Source: Cyanobacteria bacterium UBA1221 | GTDB lineage: Bacteria; Cyanobacteriota; Vampirovibrionia; Gastranaerophilales; Gastranaerophilaceae | Reading direction: 5' to 3' | Length of the DNA stretch: 8,408 nucleotides | NCBI GenBank assembly: GCA_002309425.1 | Contig: DBXD01000045.1 | Coordinates: forward strand, 1 to 8,408 | Part shown: piece by piece, positions 1 through 6,291 of the stretch | Layout: each line of letters begins with the position of its first letter | How positions within the stretch are numbered: the stretch's first letter is position 1 | Program-made: the position numbers and the translations under genes | The notes under the pieces: model-generated | The model's database searches: none | What the model saw: only the letters and a program-made list of their open reading frames with translations | What the model was told of the DNA's origin: nothing

Positions 1-377
1 CTTGAAATGTATATACTTGCAAAAAAGACTCCTAAAGAAAGGATGCAGGACATAAAGCCCAATGAGCTTTCCGAGAGTTTTAACTATGGCATGAATACCA
101 TATAGTTATTGCAGGAGCATTATCAAAAGCATATGGACTTCAGGTTGATGAAGAGGACATAATTTTGCTCAATTCCAGAAAAAGTCCGACAAAGCCGGAT
201 TGTGACGGTACACCTGCTCAGGAAATTGCTTTTAGAATTGCAGACAAATATAATTTACCGTCAGGCGCGGAGAATACAATAGCCCAAATTATAGAGAAAT
301 ATGATGTCTCCAAATTTGATGAAGAAAAGATGGAATTATTGATACAGGCACTGGTTGAAGGTAATGAGCAAGACTGA
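1..377 (+). pseudogene. 3' end of an unrecognised gene, apparently frameshifted near position 102
   Basis: The window opens inside a reading frame that runs from position 1 to a TAG at 103-105, ending in residues FNYGMNTI. From about position 102 the adjacent frame (-1 relative to the first) stays open to the TGA at 375-377 and reads as good protein, beginning IVIAGALSKAYGLQ and ending LVEGNEQD. The second frame has no ATG near its beginning, and its coding character starts where the first frame stops. The simplest reading is one gene broken by a small indel in the run ACCATATAG; removing one TA restores a continuous frame. The alternative is two genes, the second starting at TTG 165 behind a GAGG at 153-156. 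No slippery heptamer for programmed -1 frameshifting is visible at the junction. The C-terminal half is hydrophilic and probably helical. I do not recognise the family. Confidence 0.5.
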
Positions 378-435
378 TTTATTACAACAGACAAAATATA
401 CTGACTATATTTAAATTTATTAAGAAAAATTTTAT

Positions 436-1899
436 TTATGCTAATTTTTCTATGTAATTTGACAAATACTCATCATATTTTTCATCAATGCCAAGAGTTT
501 TCTTGTTCTCCTCTGAAAGGTTATTATAAAAATTTATTATTTTTGATATATATTCAGGATTTGGTCTCATTCTCTGCCCCTGCCAATTTGGATTGAATAT
601 TGATACAAGAGCCAGTGTATTTGCGGTATCAGGCATGCCGTAATCAGAAGATATAAAATAATGACCTTCATTAACTAGCCTTATCAATTTTGCCAAATTA
701 TCAACGTAGGCATCTCTTTCCATTTTTACATTATTTTTAAATAATGCCATTTCGCGGTTATATTCATTGTCTGTGTTTACTGAGTGCCGTACTCTTGACG
801 CCACTGAAATAGTAGCCTCAGGGAATTTTTCAAATATATAAACAGACTCATCCTTTAATTTTGTATCAAATACTGAATATTCAATACCCTCATTATCGCA
901 CGCCGCTCTTAATTTCGGATTATCGCACAAATCGATTACACGATTTACCTCCAATGCGTGAAGCCGTTTTACATATTCGGGAAAACTTTGCAAGTAATCC
1001 CCCGTATATGAAGAATCCGGCAATTCACCCAAACTCATAATATCAATGATATTTAACTTCTCTAAATACACTTTCAGATATTCATCATATTTTTCATCAA
1101 TGCCGAGAATTTGTTTATATTCAGGGGTAAGATTTTTATACAAATTTTTCATTTTAGGTACATACGCACTGTGCGGTTTAATTTTTTCACCTTCCCACTT
1201 TGGATTAAAAGTTGAAACCAAAGCTAAAACATTAACAGTCCTGTATTCTCCCTGATCACAGGACATATAGAAGTTTCCCTTATTAACAACATTTATGAGA
1301 GCCACAAGTTTTTTTAAATATGTGTCGTTTTTATTTTCAATTTCCTCTATATATTTTAACATTGAGCAGTTATATTCTCTTTCGGTAATTCCATTTTTGC
1401 TTAATTCGGCTGCTCGTTGTGCCAGGATAGTTTCACGGTCTTTAAATATCGGCTGGCCCCCATATCCCCATGATGTATCATACGAAACATACTCTATATC
1501 ACATTGCTCACACATTTCCTTTAATTTTGAACTGCTTTTTAAATCAATAACTCTCTGCACACCTGAAGGCTTTAGCAGTTTAAAAAATTCTGTATTATGC
1601 AATAAACATTCTCCGGAATATGAGGATTTAGGCAAGACCCTAAAATTTTTAATGTAAGCATCACTAAGGGTCATTGCATCACTTAAACCATAAGATGCCT
1701 CAACATTATCTTGGAACGGTATAGGAAAACGTCCATACAAATTGTCAAGCATACGGTCACGAAGAAATTGTCCACAGGGAGTGCCGTCACAACCGATACC
1801 GTCTACATCATCCCACAACTTAGCTTTAAAGTTAATCTTATTTTGATTTACAGCATTATATCTGTTCCTGCTAAAAAGACCTATTGAGTAAACTTGCAT
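436..1899 (-). CDS. Tandem protein tyrosine/dual-specificity phosphatase-like protein with one intact and one degenerate domain
   Basis: The protein has 487 residues when started at the ATG ending at 1899. An ATG at 1929 would add ten residues but has no Shine-Dalgarno. Residues 81-280 and 283-485 are a clear internal duplication: both halves carry SSY[ST]G, VIDL (117-120 and 321-324), IEY..(Y/F)DT, LALVS.FNP.W and an identical LGIDEKYDEYL. The first half contains CDQGEYRT (Cys214, Gly217, Arg220, Thr221), which fits the phosphatase P-loop CxxGxxR[ST]; the upstream VIDL strand also suits that fold. In the second half the same place reads SDYGMPDT, with Ser418 for Cys and Asp424 for Arg, so it should be catalytically dead. 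The N-terminus carries a short leader with KINFKA at 21-26, as in several neighbours. There is no signal peptide or membrane segment. The fold assignment rests on motifs only; the substrate is unknown. It converges on the broken gene at its 3' side. Confidence 0.7.
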   Translation of the reverse strand: MQVYSIGLFSRNRYNAVNQNKINFKAKLWDDVDGIGCDGTPCGQFLRDRMLDNLYGRFPIPFQDNVEASYGLSDAMTLSDAYIKNFRVLPKSSYSGECLLHNTEFFKLLKPSGVQRVIDLKSSSKLKEMCEQCDIEYVSYDTSWGYGGQPIFKDRETILAQRAAELSKNGITEREYNCSMLKYIEEIENKNDTYLKKLVALINVVNKGNFYMSCDQGEYRTVNVLALVSTFNPKWEGEKIKPHSAYVPKMKNLYKNLTPEYKQILGIDEKYDEYLKVYLEKLNIIDIMSLGELPDSSYTGDYLQSFPEYVKRLHALEVNRVIDLCDNPKLRAACDNEGIEYSVFDTKLKDESVYIFEKFPEATISVASRVRHSVNTDNEYNREMALFKNNVKMERDAYVDNLAKLIRLVNEGHYFISSDYGMPDTANTLALVSIFNPNWQGQRMRPNPEYISKIINFYNNLSEENKKTLGIDEKYDEYLSNYIEKLA

Positions 1900-1905
1900 T
1901 TTATA

Positions 1906-1911
1906 CCCTTT
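1906..1911 (-). promoter_or_regulatory. Ribosome binding site that fixes the phosphatase-like start at 1899
   Basis: On the minus strand AAAGGG lies six bases upstream of the ATG at 1899-1897. The longer candidate start at 1929 is preceded by ACGGTCTTAATATAG with no purine-rich site. The GGGTATAA context resembles the leaders of the genes at 2450 and 4420. Confidence 0.5.
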
Positions 1912-1929
1912 AAAAATATCTAAATACAT

Positions 1930-2094
1930 CTATATTAAGACCGTAAATTTAAAATTTTGCCAAAATATTATAATTTAAGTTAATAAAATTTAATATATCC
2001 GCCAAAAGGACTAAATTCACAGAATTTATTAAAGTCAGAAAAATTATTTCCGAAAAGAAATTAAGGTATCACTGAAAAAAAAGGATAAGTCACA
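1930..2094. other. AT-rich divergent intergenic region
   Basis: This spacer lies between the divergent genes starting at 1899 (-) and 2095 (+), so promoters for both should lie in or just beside it. The best -10-like sequence is the overlapping ATTATAAT at 1967-1974, which reads as TATAAT on both strands. On the minus strand a weak TATTAA at 1995-1990 is 17 bases upstream of it. I see no convincing -35 box for the rightward gene and no clear operator. Confidence 0.3.
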
Positions 2095-2319
2095 ATGAAA
2101 AAATTAATTATATTAACCCTAATACTTGGCTCTGCAGTATTTCTTGTTCAGACCTGCACAAAGGCAGACTATTATTACAATTACTACGGAAACGGAGTAT
2201 ACAACAGCCAACAGACTAAAAAAGCGGACACGGGTAACACTATAACCGCCCATAATAACACCGCAGCAATATCCGTATATCAGCAGGCAAAATACGGAAC
2301 GACAGCCAACAGTAAATAA
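2095..2319 (+). CDS. Small Tyr/Asn-rich exported protein, 74 residues
   Basis: The N-terminus is a typical Sec signal peptide: two lysines at 2-3, a hydrophobic core from Leu4 to Val18, and a plausible signal peptidase I site after Ala24 (TKA before Asp25). Cys21 follows VQT, which is a poor lipobox, so a lipoprotein is less likely but not excluded. The predicted mature part is about 50 residues, polar, rich in Tyr, Asn, Gln, Thr and Ala, and lacks cysteine. It begins DYYYNYYGNGVYN; YYGNGV at 30-35 is identical to the core of the pediocin box of class IIa bacteriocins, but the disulfide cysteines of that family are absent and no immunity or transporter gene is next to it. An AAGGA at 2081-2085 serves as ribosome binding site. 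A terminator follows directly, so this is probably a single-gene transcript. Function unknown. Confidence 0.65.
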   Translation: MKKLIILTLILGSAVFLVQTCTKADYYYNYYGNGVYNSQQTKKADTGNTITAHNNTAAISVYQQAKYGTTANSK

Positions 2320-2344
2320 TAAATATGTAAATTTAATACGACTT

Positions 2345-2380
2345 AAAGGATGCAGCTTTTTTACAGTCTGCACCCTTTTT
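2345..2380 (+). terminator. Rho-independent terminator after the small exported protein gene
   Basis: AAAGGATGCAG (2345-2355) pairs with CTGCACCCTTT (2368-2378) with one mismatch, around a 12-base loop, and is followed by a short T run ending at 2380. It lies 25 bases past the stop codon at 2319 and separates this gene from the one at 2450. Confidence 0.7.
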
Positions 2381-2449
2381 GTAACAAATTTTTAATATAG
2401 TATCAAAATTGGATATTTACAGCAGTTTATACAAAAAAAGGAGGGTATA

Positions 2450-3694
2450 ATGAAAATTTTACCTATAAAGAGTATAAATGCTAAACATATCCCGTATATT
2501 CAGGTTAAGAGCGGTAAAACAAGTAATATCACGGATTATTCAAATCAAAATGCAAAATCCGATTTACCTTTAAACAGCAGTACATTACTCATATATTTTG
2601 GCAACACCACGAAAACAAAAAACACGCTTGAAGATTTTAAAATAAGAGAGCTTACGGATGAGGAATTTGAAACGAAAAGAGCTGAGATATTATCTAAGAA
2701 GGGTAAATTCGGACCTTTTTGGAACATTAGCGAAGATATGCTTACAAAATATAATGTTCAGTTATTTGAATATATGTATGAGGATTGTAAAGGATTAATG
2801 TCCGATTATCCTACTCATGAAGATTTAGAGAAGGAAAATAATCTTGAATTGTACAAAGAATATATGCGATTAGCATGCAGCAATCATTGTATTCCCGTAG
2901 AAACAAATGAACAGGCAGAGGTTGTATTAAAAATGATGAAAATGCCATGGCTTTTTGCATCTGACGATGACGGAGATTGGGCATATGCCCTAAATAACGC
3001 AGGATACAACATAAAAGGTAAAAAAAGCTCCGAAATTAAAAATGTAAAACTCAAAATGCTCGATGAACTTGAAAAAAATCGCAAAAACTATGAAGAATGT
3101 ACTTATGACCAAAGAGCTAATATCTGCGAGATGATAGCGAATGTAACAACATACAGGGGGCTAAATATTGCACGTAAAATGATTAACAACTCTAAACTTC
3201 TCGATATTGATCATTTAGACATTGATGTCAGGAATTTTTTCAAGCGAATTTCTGAGAACAAAGATCAGGCAAAAATCGCATCCGAGATAATTGACGAAGT
3301 AGTAAAAAACCCGGAATTGTTTGAAAAAGAGCATTTTGCACGTGCTTTAAGTATAATGCTTGCCTTTACAAATAATACCTGTCAGAAAGATTTAGAATTA
3401 GCATTTTTGGATAACCCCGCACTTTTTGAATATGAAGATTTTGTACTCAATCTGCCCGGTATAATTTGTGATTTTCCGAGTTCTGAAAACGCTGAAGATA
3501 TTGAAACAAGGAAAGATGTTTTTGAGACATTGGATTATTATAAGAAAAATCCTGAACTATTAAAAAATCAGGAACCGTATAAAGATCATGATTTTGTCTA
3601 TGCCTTGACACGCTATTGCAAATATCCCGGAGCGATTTATTATAAAGACGGCTCAATAGGGCTTCCCGGGCTCACACTAACTCTTGATTTTTAG
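2450..3694 (+). CDS. Unrecognised 414-residue helical-repeat protein with an N-terminal FGN-type leader
   Basis: A strong AGGAGGG at 2439-2445 supports this start. The first 50 residues are polar, begin MKILPIKSIN and end in LLIYFGN (46-52), resembling the leader motif of its neighbours. The rest is acidic/basic, Leu-rich and probably all helical. From about residue 165 a loose repeat recurs every 35-45 residues, a Pro/Asn followed by x-L-[LF] and then an acidic and aromatic run: PWLFASDD (166-173), SKLLDIDHL (248-256), NPELFEKEHF (287-296), NPALFEYEDF (322-331) and NPELLKNQ (367-374). This suggests an alpha-solenoid-like scaffold rather than an enzyme. There is no membrane segment or classical signal peptide. 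I do not recognise a named family, and the function is unknown. It lies between a terminator upstream and a 65-base spacer downstream. Confidence 0.75.
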   Translation: MKILPIKSINAKHIPYIQVKSGKTSNITDYSNQNAKSDLPLNSSTLLIYFGNTTKTKNTLEDFKIRELTDEEFETKRAEILSKKGKFGPFWNISEDMLTKYNVQLFEYMYEDCKGLMSDYPTHEDLEKENNLELYKEYMRLACSNHCIPVETNEQAEVVLKMMKMPWLFASDDDGDWAYALNNAGYNIKGKKSSEIKNVKLKMLDELEKNRKNYEECTYDQRANICEMIANVTTYRGLNIARKMINNSKLLDIDHLDIDVRNFFKRISENKDQAKIASEIIDEVVKNPELFEKEHFARALSIMLAFTNNTCQKDLELAFLDNPALFEYEDFVLNLPGIICDFPSSENAEDIETRKDVFETLDYYKKNPELLKNQEPYKDHDFVYALTRYCKYPGAIYYKDGSIGLPGLTLTLDF

Positions 3695-3759
3695 TGTCAT
3701 CAGCTGCAGGAAGAACGGCCGTTATATATAATGAAAATCAAAAAAGGAAATGAAATATA

Positions 3760-4257
3760 ATGCAAATTCAATCAATAAATGGTACATATCGTCCGAGTTT
3801 CGGAACATTAATCTATGATAAATCATCACAGGATAAACTCCCTGAATATATAGTAAAAGACATACCTCAGGCAGAAAAGGACCTTGCCGGCACAAGGCAT
3901 TGGGATTTGTATCTGGGCTACGTAATTCCGGGGATACCTACGTGCAGATACATTAATAAACACAATCCGGAACAAGTTTATACAAATGGAATAGACGATT
4001 TGAAGATTAATAATAAAACTGTAAGCGGCACAATGGACTGGGTTGAGCCGTTAGGTGACGGTGAAGGATTATTATGGAAAAGTTTTGTTGATTTGAATTT
4101 TAAAACTGCGGAGAAAGCAAAACAAGCATTTAACGTACTAAAAGCGTATAAACCCGGTAATTTAAGGTCAGAAACCGAAATCGTAAAAGTATTGGACAGT
4201 GCAGATGAATTTATTCATGATGATGTACTCATAGTTCAAACAGAAGATAAGTTTTAA
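3760..4257 (+). CDS. Unrecognised 165-residue protein with N-terminal PSFGT leader
   Basis: The ATG at 3760 is preceded by AAGGAAA (3744-3750), about nine bases away. The protein begins MQIQSINGTYRPSFGTLIYD; FGT at 14-16 is followed by the hydrophobic Leu-Ile-Tyr, closely matching FGTRVY at the start of the gene at 5854. The body is soluble and looks like a mixed alpha/beta domain: a helix around 34-44, a Trp/Tyr-rich stretch HWDLYLGYVIPGIP (47-60), a strand-rich centre with DWVEPLGDGEG (93-103), then a helix TAEKAKQAFNVLKAY (116-130) and a charged tail. It has no Cys pair, metal motif or membrane segment. I do not recognise the family. The spacer to the preceding gene is 65 bases, so co-transcription with the gene at 2450 is possible. 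Confidence 0.7.
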   Translation: MQIQSINGTYRPSFGTLIYDKSSQDKLPEYIVKDIPQAEKDLAGTRHWDLYLGYVIPGIPTCRYINKHNPEQVYTNGIDDLKINNKTVSGTMDWVEPLGDGEGLLWKSFVDLNFKTAEKAKQAFNVLKAYKPGNLRSETEIVKVLDSADEFIHDDVLIVQTEDKF

Positions 4258-4275
4258 CTTTATTGGATGATTCTG

Positions 4276-4320
4276 CAGCACACGGAGCGTATATTGATAC
4301 ATACTGTGCGATAATCTGCA
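4276..4320. other. Imperfect hairpin region between two genes, no T tract
   Basis: The 162-base spacer 4258-4419 contains GCACA (4278-4282) facing TGTGC (4305-4309), with GTAT (4289-4292) and ATAC (4301-4304) inside. It is asymmetric and is not followed by a T run, so it is a poor intrinsic terminator. The repeated ATCTGCA/TTCTGCA at its edges is noted only. Downstream, 4384-4399 has TATAAC twice, a possible -10 for the next gene, without a good -35. Confidence 0.3.
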
Positions 4321-4419
4321 CTGTTATGTAAAAAATTGTAAAATCAGAACTCAAGAGTTAGCAAAAAAGTTTTTTACGGGTTTTGATATAACATATAACA
4401 AATAGATTGGAGTATAAAT

Positions 4420-5547
4420 ATGCAAGTAATGAGGATTTCACAAGCGACACCAACAAATTATATAAATAGAAGTAACAAATTTTACATGAATAATTCGGTG
4501 AAAAAGAATTTAAACATTAATTATTCTGACGAAATAAGTTTTACTGGTAATGCAATACCCGCATACGTACTTGAATTGAGTAATATATCAAAATACCAAA
4601 ACCAAATCAGGAAAGCTCGCGGTGACGGCAGTGGTTTCAATGGGGTAAATGAATTACGACAGCAATTAAAAACAAAATTAAGCAAATATGATAATGGGTT
4701 AGAAGTTTATAATATCGTGGACTCTTATTACTTGGATTATTTGCGAGATAACGTGATACCTGAAATATGTGTACGAGAAGAGATGGACTTCTGGGGACAT
4801 TCAGTAAAAAAAGGTAATCCGAACTATTATACTGAAGGTGAATTAGGAACTTTTATGGCTTATTCCGTGAAGAACCCCCAAGACAGAAACTATCTTGAAT
4901 ACATAAAATCAAAGTACGGGCCGGAAGCCGTGTACAGCGGTCAGGCATCTGCAATATGCGCTTTTGAGACATTGAATTACTTGCTGGATAAACCTGTATT
5001 GGCGGAAGCTGTAATGAGCAGTACCTTTGGGGCTATGAATATATTCGGGTGGGCATTCAGGCATATGACAACAGGTGAATTTTATGATATGCCAAGCAGA
5101 TATAAAGATGCTTTTGTAAAAGTTGCTGATTATCTTTCTTCGGATGAGGGCTCCAAAATTCTGTCAAATAAAACATTTTGTAAAGGACTTTATCTTGTGT
5201 TAGGAGATTTAGCTTCAACAACCAATTTTGGTCTTGGCAGCAAGGACCATTCTGAGGCAAGAATAGAGAGTATAAAACGTGCAGCAAAAGATCCGGAATA
5301 CTTATACGAGCTCTGCACACCTGAATGGCAAAAAAGCATGAAAGACATGCCAATAGTTAGACCTTGTTATCCTGATGAAAAAAGATTAGTAGAACAATTT
5401 TTCAATGCTAATAATCATAATCCTGCTGATATAAAATATGTTCGAATTGAAGAACGAAATGGCCACAAATATGCTCAAATACGAAAATTGACAAGTTATG
5501 GCACGTGTGATGAAGCTGATTTATTTGAAATTAAAGATGAAAAATAG
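4420..5547 (+). CDS. Unrecognised 375-residue protein with N-terminal ISFTGN leader
   Basis: The start has TTGGAG seven bases upstream. A polar Asn/Ser-rich leader of about 38 residues begins MQVMRISQ and ends in EISFTGN (38-44), the clearest copy of the motif shared with neighbouring genes. The remaining 330 residues appear globular and mainly helical. Notable stretches are MDFWGHSV (122-129), a hydrophobic Ala/Met-rich segment AEAVMSSTFGAMNIFGWAF (195-213) that is too interrupted for a confident membrane helix, a Gly/Asp/Ser-rich loop DLASTTNFGLGSKDHSEA (263-280), and a C-terminal basic/beta-like part around VRIEERNGHKYAQIRKL (341-357). No nuclease, protease, kinase or transferase motif is evident. 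I do not recognise the family. Large spacers on both sides (162 and 306 bases) suggest its own transcript. Confidence 0.75.
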   Translation: MQVMRISQATPTNYINRSNKFYMNNSVKKNLNINYSDEISFTGNAIPAYVLELSNISKYQNQIRKARGDGSGFNGVNELRQQLKTKLSKYDNGLEVYNIVDSYYLDYLRDNVIPEICVREEMDFWGHSVKKGNPNYYTEGELGTFMAYSVKNPQDRNYLEYIKSKYGPEAVYSGQASAICAFETLNYLLDKPVLAEAVMSSTFGAMNIFGWAFRHMTTGEFYDMPSRYKDAFVKVADYLSSDEGSKILSNKTFCKGLYLVLGDLASTTNFGLGSKDHSEARIESIKRAAKDPEYLYELCTPEWQKSMKDMPIVRPCYPDEKRLVEQFFNANNHNPADIKYVRIEERNGHKYAQIRKLTSYGTCDEADLFEIKDEK

Positions 5548-5608
5548 TAAATAATTTGTGACAAAAAATTGTGCTGCAAAATTTTGGAGAAGTTCGAGAG
5601 TTATCTTA

Positions 5609-5788
5609 TTATTCTAATTTAAAATCCCCGATTAAGTTCAGTTTTCCACCTCTGTATTCGCTCAGCAAATATGCTATCGGACCTGCTTCATCGGGGTTTA
5701 GCGGATTACACTGACCTTTTAGCGCACTGTATTTTGACTGAGCTGCAATTTTTTGCCGAATTATTTGTAAAAATTTAAGAAAAAGATT
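5609..5788 (-). pseudogene. C-terminal remnant of an unrecognised protein gene
   Basis: The 306-base spacer between the genes at 4420 and 5854 holds an open frame on the minus strand of 59 codons, closed by TAA at 5611-5609 and bounded upstream by an in-frame TAA at 5791-5789. It contains no ATG, GTG or TTG that would give a sensible start. Yet its translation looks like a genuine soluble protein end: it includes RQKIAAQSKYSALKGQ, then NPLNPDEAGPIAYLLSEYRG, and ends LNLIGDFKLE. This part is also less AT-rich than the spacer around it. I read it as the surviving 3' end of a deleted gene; a non-standard start or a chance open frame is possible. The rest of the spacer is AT-rich and holds only the short direct repeat described next. 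Confidence 0.45.
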
Positions 5789-5819
5789 TTAACAATTAAT
5801 ATTTTTGCCGAATATTTGT
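5750..5819. repeat. Short direct repeat pair around the edge of the gene remnant
   Basis: TTTTTGCCGAATTATTTGT (5750-5768) recurs as TTTTTGCCGAATATTTGT (5802-5819), differing by one T. The first copy overlaps the truncated 5' edge of the minus-strand remnant. The second is just upstream of the gene at 5854, where its TTGCCG could serve as a weak -35 element. Confidence 0.6.
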
Positions 5820-5840
5820 GTTAAATATATGCATATATAA

Positions 5841-5846
5841 AGAGGG
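5841..5846 (+). promoter_or_regulatory. Ribosome binding site that fixes the start at 5854
   Basis: AGAGGG sits seven bases before the ATG at 5854. The in-frame ATG at 5818 is preceded by GCCGAATATTTGTGTTAA-type sequence with no purine-rich site, so the longer start is rejected. Confidence 0.6.
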
Positions 5847-5853
5847 TACGTGT

Positions 5854-6291
5854 ATGAATATTCAAAAAGTGCAAGCTAATCAAATTAATTTCGGTACCAG
5901 GGTATATTTTGAACCGGGAACTAAAGACATTCTTTTAAACTCAAATGCAAAAAGAAAAATTAAAAGTCATATTAACAAGCTGGAAAGTAACGGAATTAAT
6001 GATGAGCTGGTATTAAGACATGAAGTGGACAAAACTTTTGGCTCTATTACATATATACGCGGAACAGTATTTGAAAAAAGAGGAAAAAGTATTTTTAAAA
6101 CACCTTACGGTTATACAGATGCTCTGGATATACCTGTATATAACAGGAAACGGGATATAACTACTCACGAATATGCAAATATATTACGAATATATAAAGA
6201 AGCTAAATATGATTGCATAATGCGTAAAATAGACAAGGAAGTTTATAAGAATTATATCTCCGGCTTAGAAAGAATCGATTTAACAGACTAA
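5854..6291 (+). CDS. Unrecognised 145-residue basic protein with N-terminal INFGT leader
   Basis: Started at 5854, the protein begins MNIQKVQANQINFGTRVYFE, with INFGT at 11-15. This matches the layout of the 165-residue protein at 3760 (PSFGTLIYD): a short leader, FGT, one residue, then a hydrophobic residue and Tyr. The body is lysine/arginine-rich and probably alpha/beta: a helix containing AKRKIKSHINKLES, beta-like stretches ELVLRHEV and SITYIRGTVFEKRG, and a C-terminal helical part TTHEYANILRIYKEAKYD. It has one cysteine and no recognised catalytic motif, signal peptide or membrane segment. It may belong to one family with the 3760 product, but beyond the leader the similarity is weak by eye. 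Function unknown. It converges on the nuclease-like gene ending at 6428, with a structured island between. Confidence 0.7.
   Translation: MNIQKVQANQINFGTRVYFEPGTKDILLNSNAKRKIKSHINKLESNGINDELVLRHEVDKTFGSITYIRGTVFEKRGKSIFKTPYGYTDALDIPVYNRKRDITTHEYANILRIYKEAKYDCIMRKIDKEVYKNYISGLERIDLTD

Noticed and set aside
165..377. Independent short gene starting at TTG 165
   Set aside because: Protein-like sequence continues upstream in the same frame to about 102, where another frame ends, so a frameshifted longer gene is preferred; the GAGG at 153-156 keeps the alternative alive.
1046..1255. Open frame on the + strand opposite the phosphatase-like gene
   Set aside because: It lies inside the internal-repeat coding sequence of the minus-strand gene, has no ribosome binding site, and its translation is antisense Phe/Ser/Tyr-rich.
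1295..1657. 120-codon + strand frame
   Set aside because: Antisense shadow of the strongly supported phosphatase-like gene, which has duplicated conserved motifs.
2119..2373. Minus-strand frame over the small exported protein and terminator
   Set aside because: It begins inside the terminator hairpin and is complementary to the signal peptide gene; Val/Ile/Cys-rich antisense composition.
2379..2401. Promoter TTGTAA / TATAGT before the 2450 gene
   Set aside because: The spacing is only 11 bases and the first box overlaps the terminator T run.
4251..4331. Protein-like 26-codon frame reading DDSAAHGAYIDTYCA after the 3760 gene
   Set aside because: It is short, overlaps the end of a gene that terminates normally, and has no start; it could be a frameshifted tail but the evidence is too thin.
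5057..5353. 98-codon minus-strand frame
   Set aside because: Antisense of the 375-residue gene, with no ribosome binding site or recognisable domain.
5818..5853. Upstream ATG giving a 12-residue extension MLNICIYKEGTC
   Set aside because: No ribosome binding site, while the ATG at 5854 has a well-placed AGAGGG and yields the leader pattern seen in neighbours.
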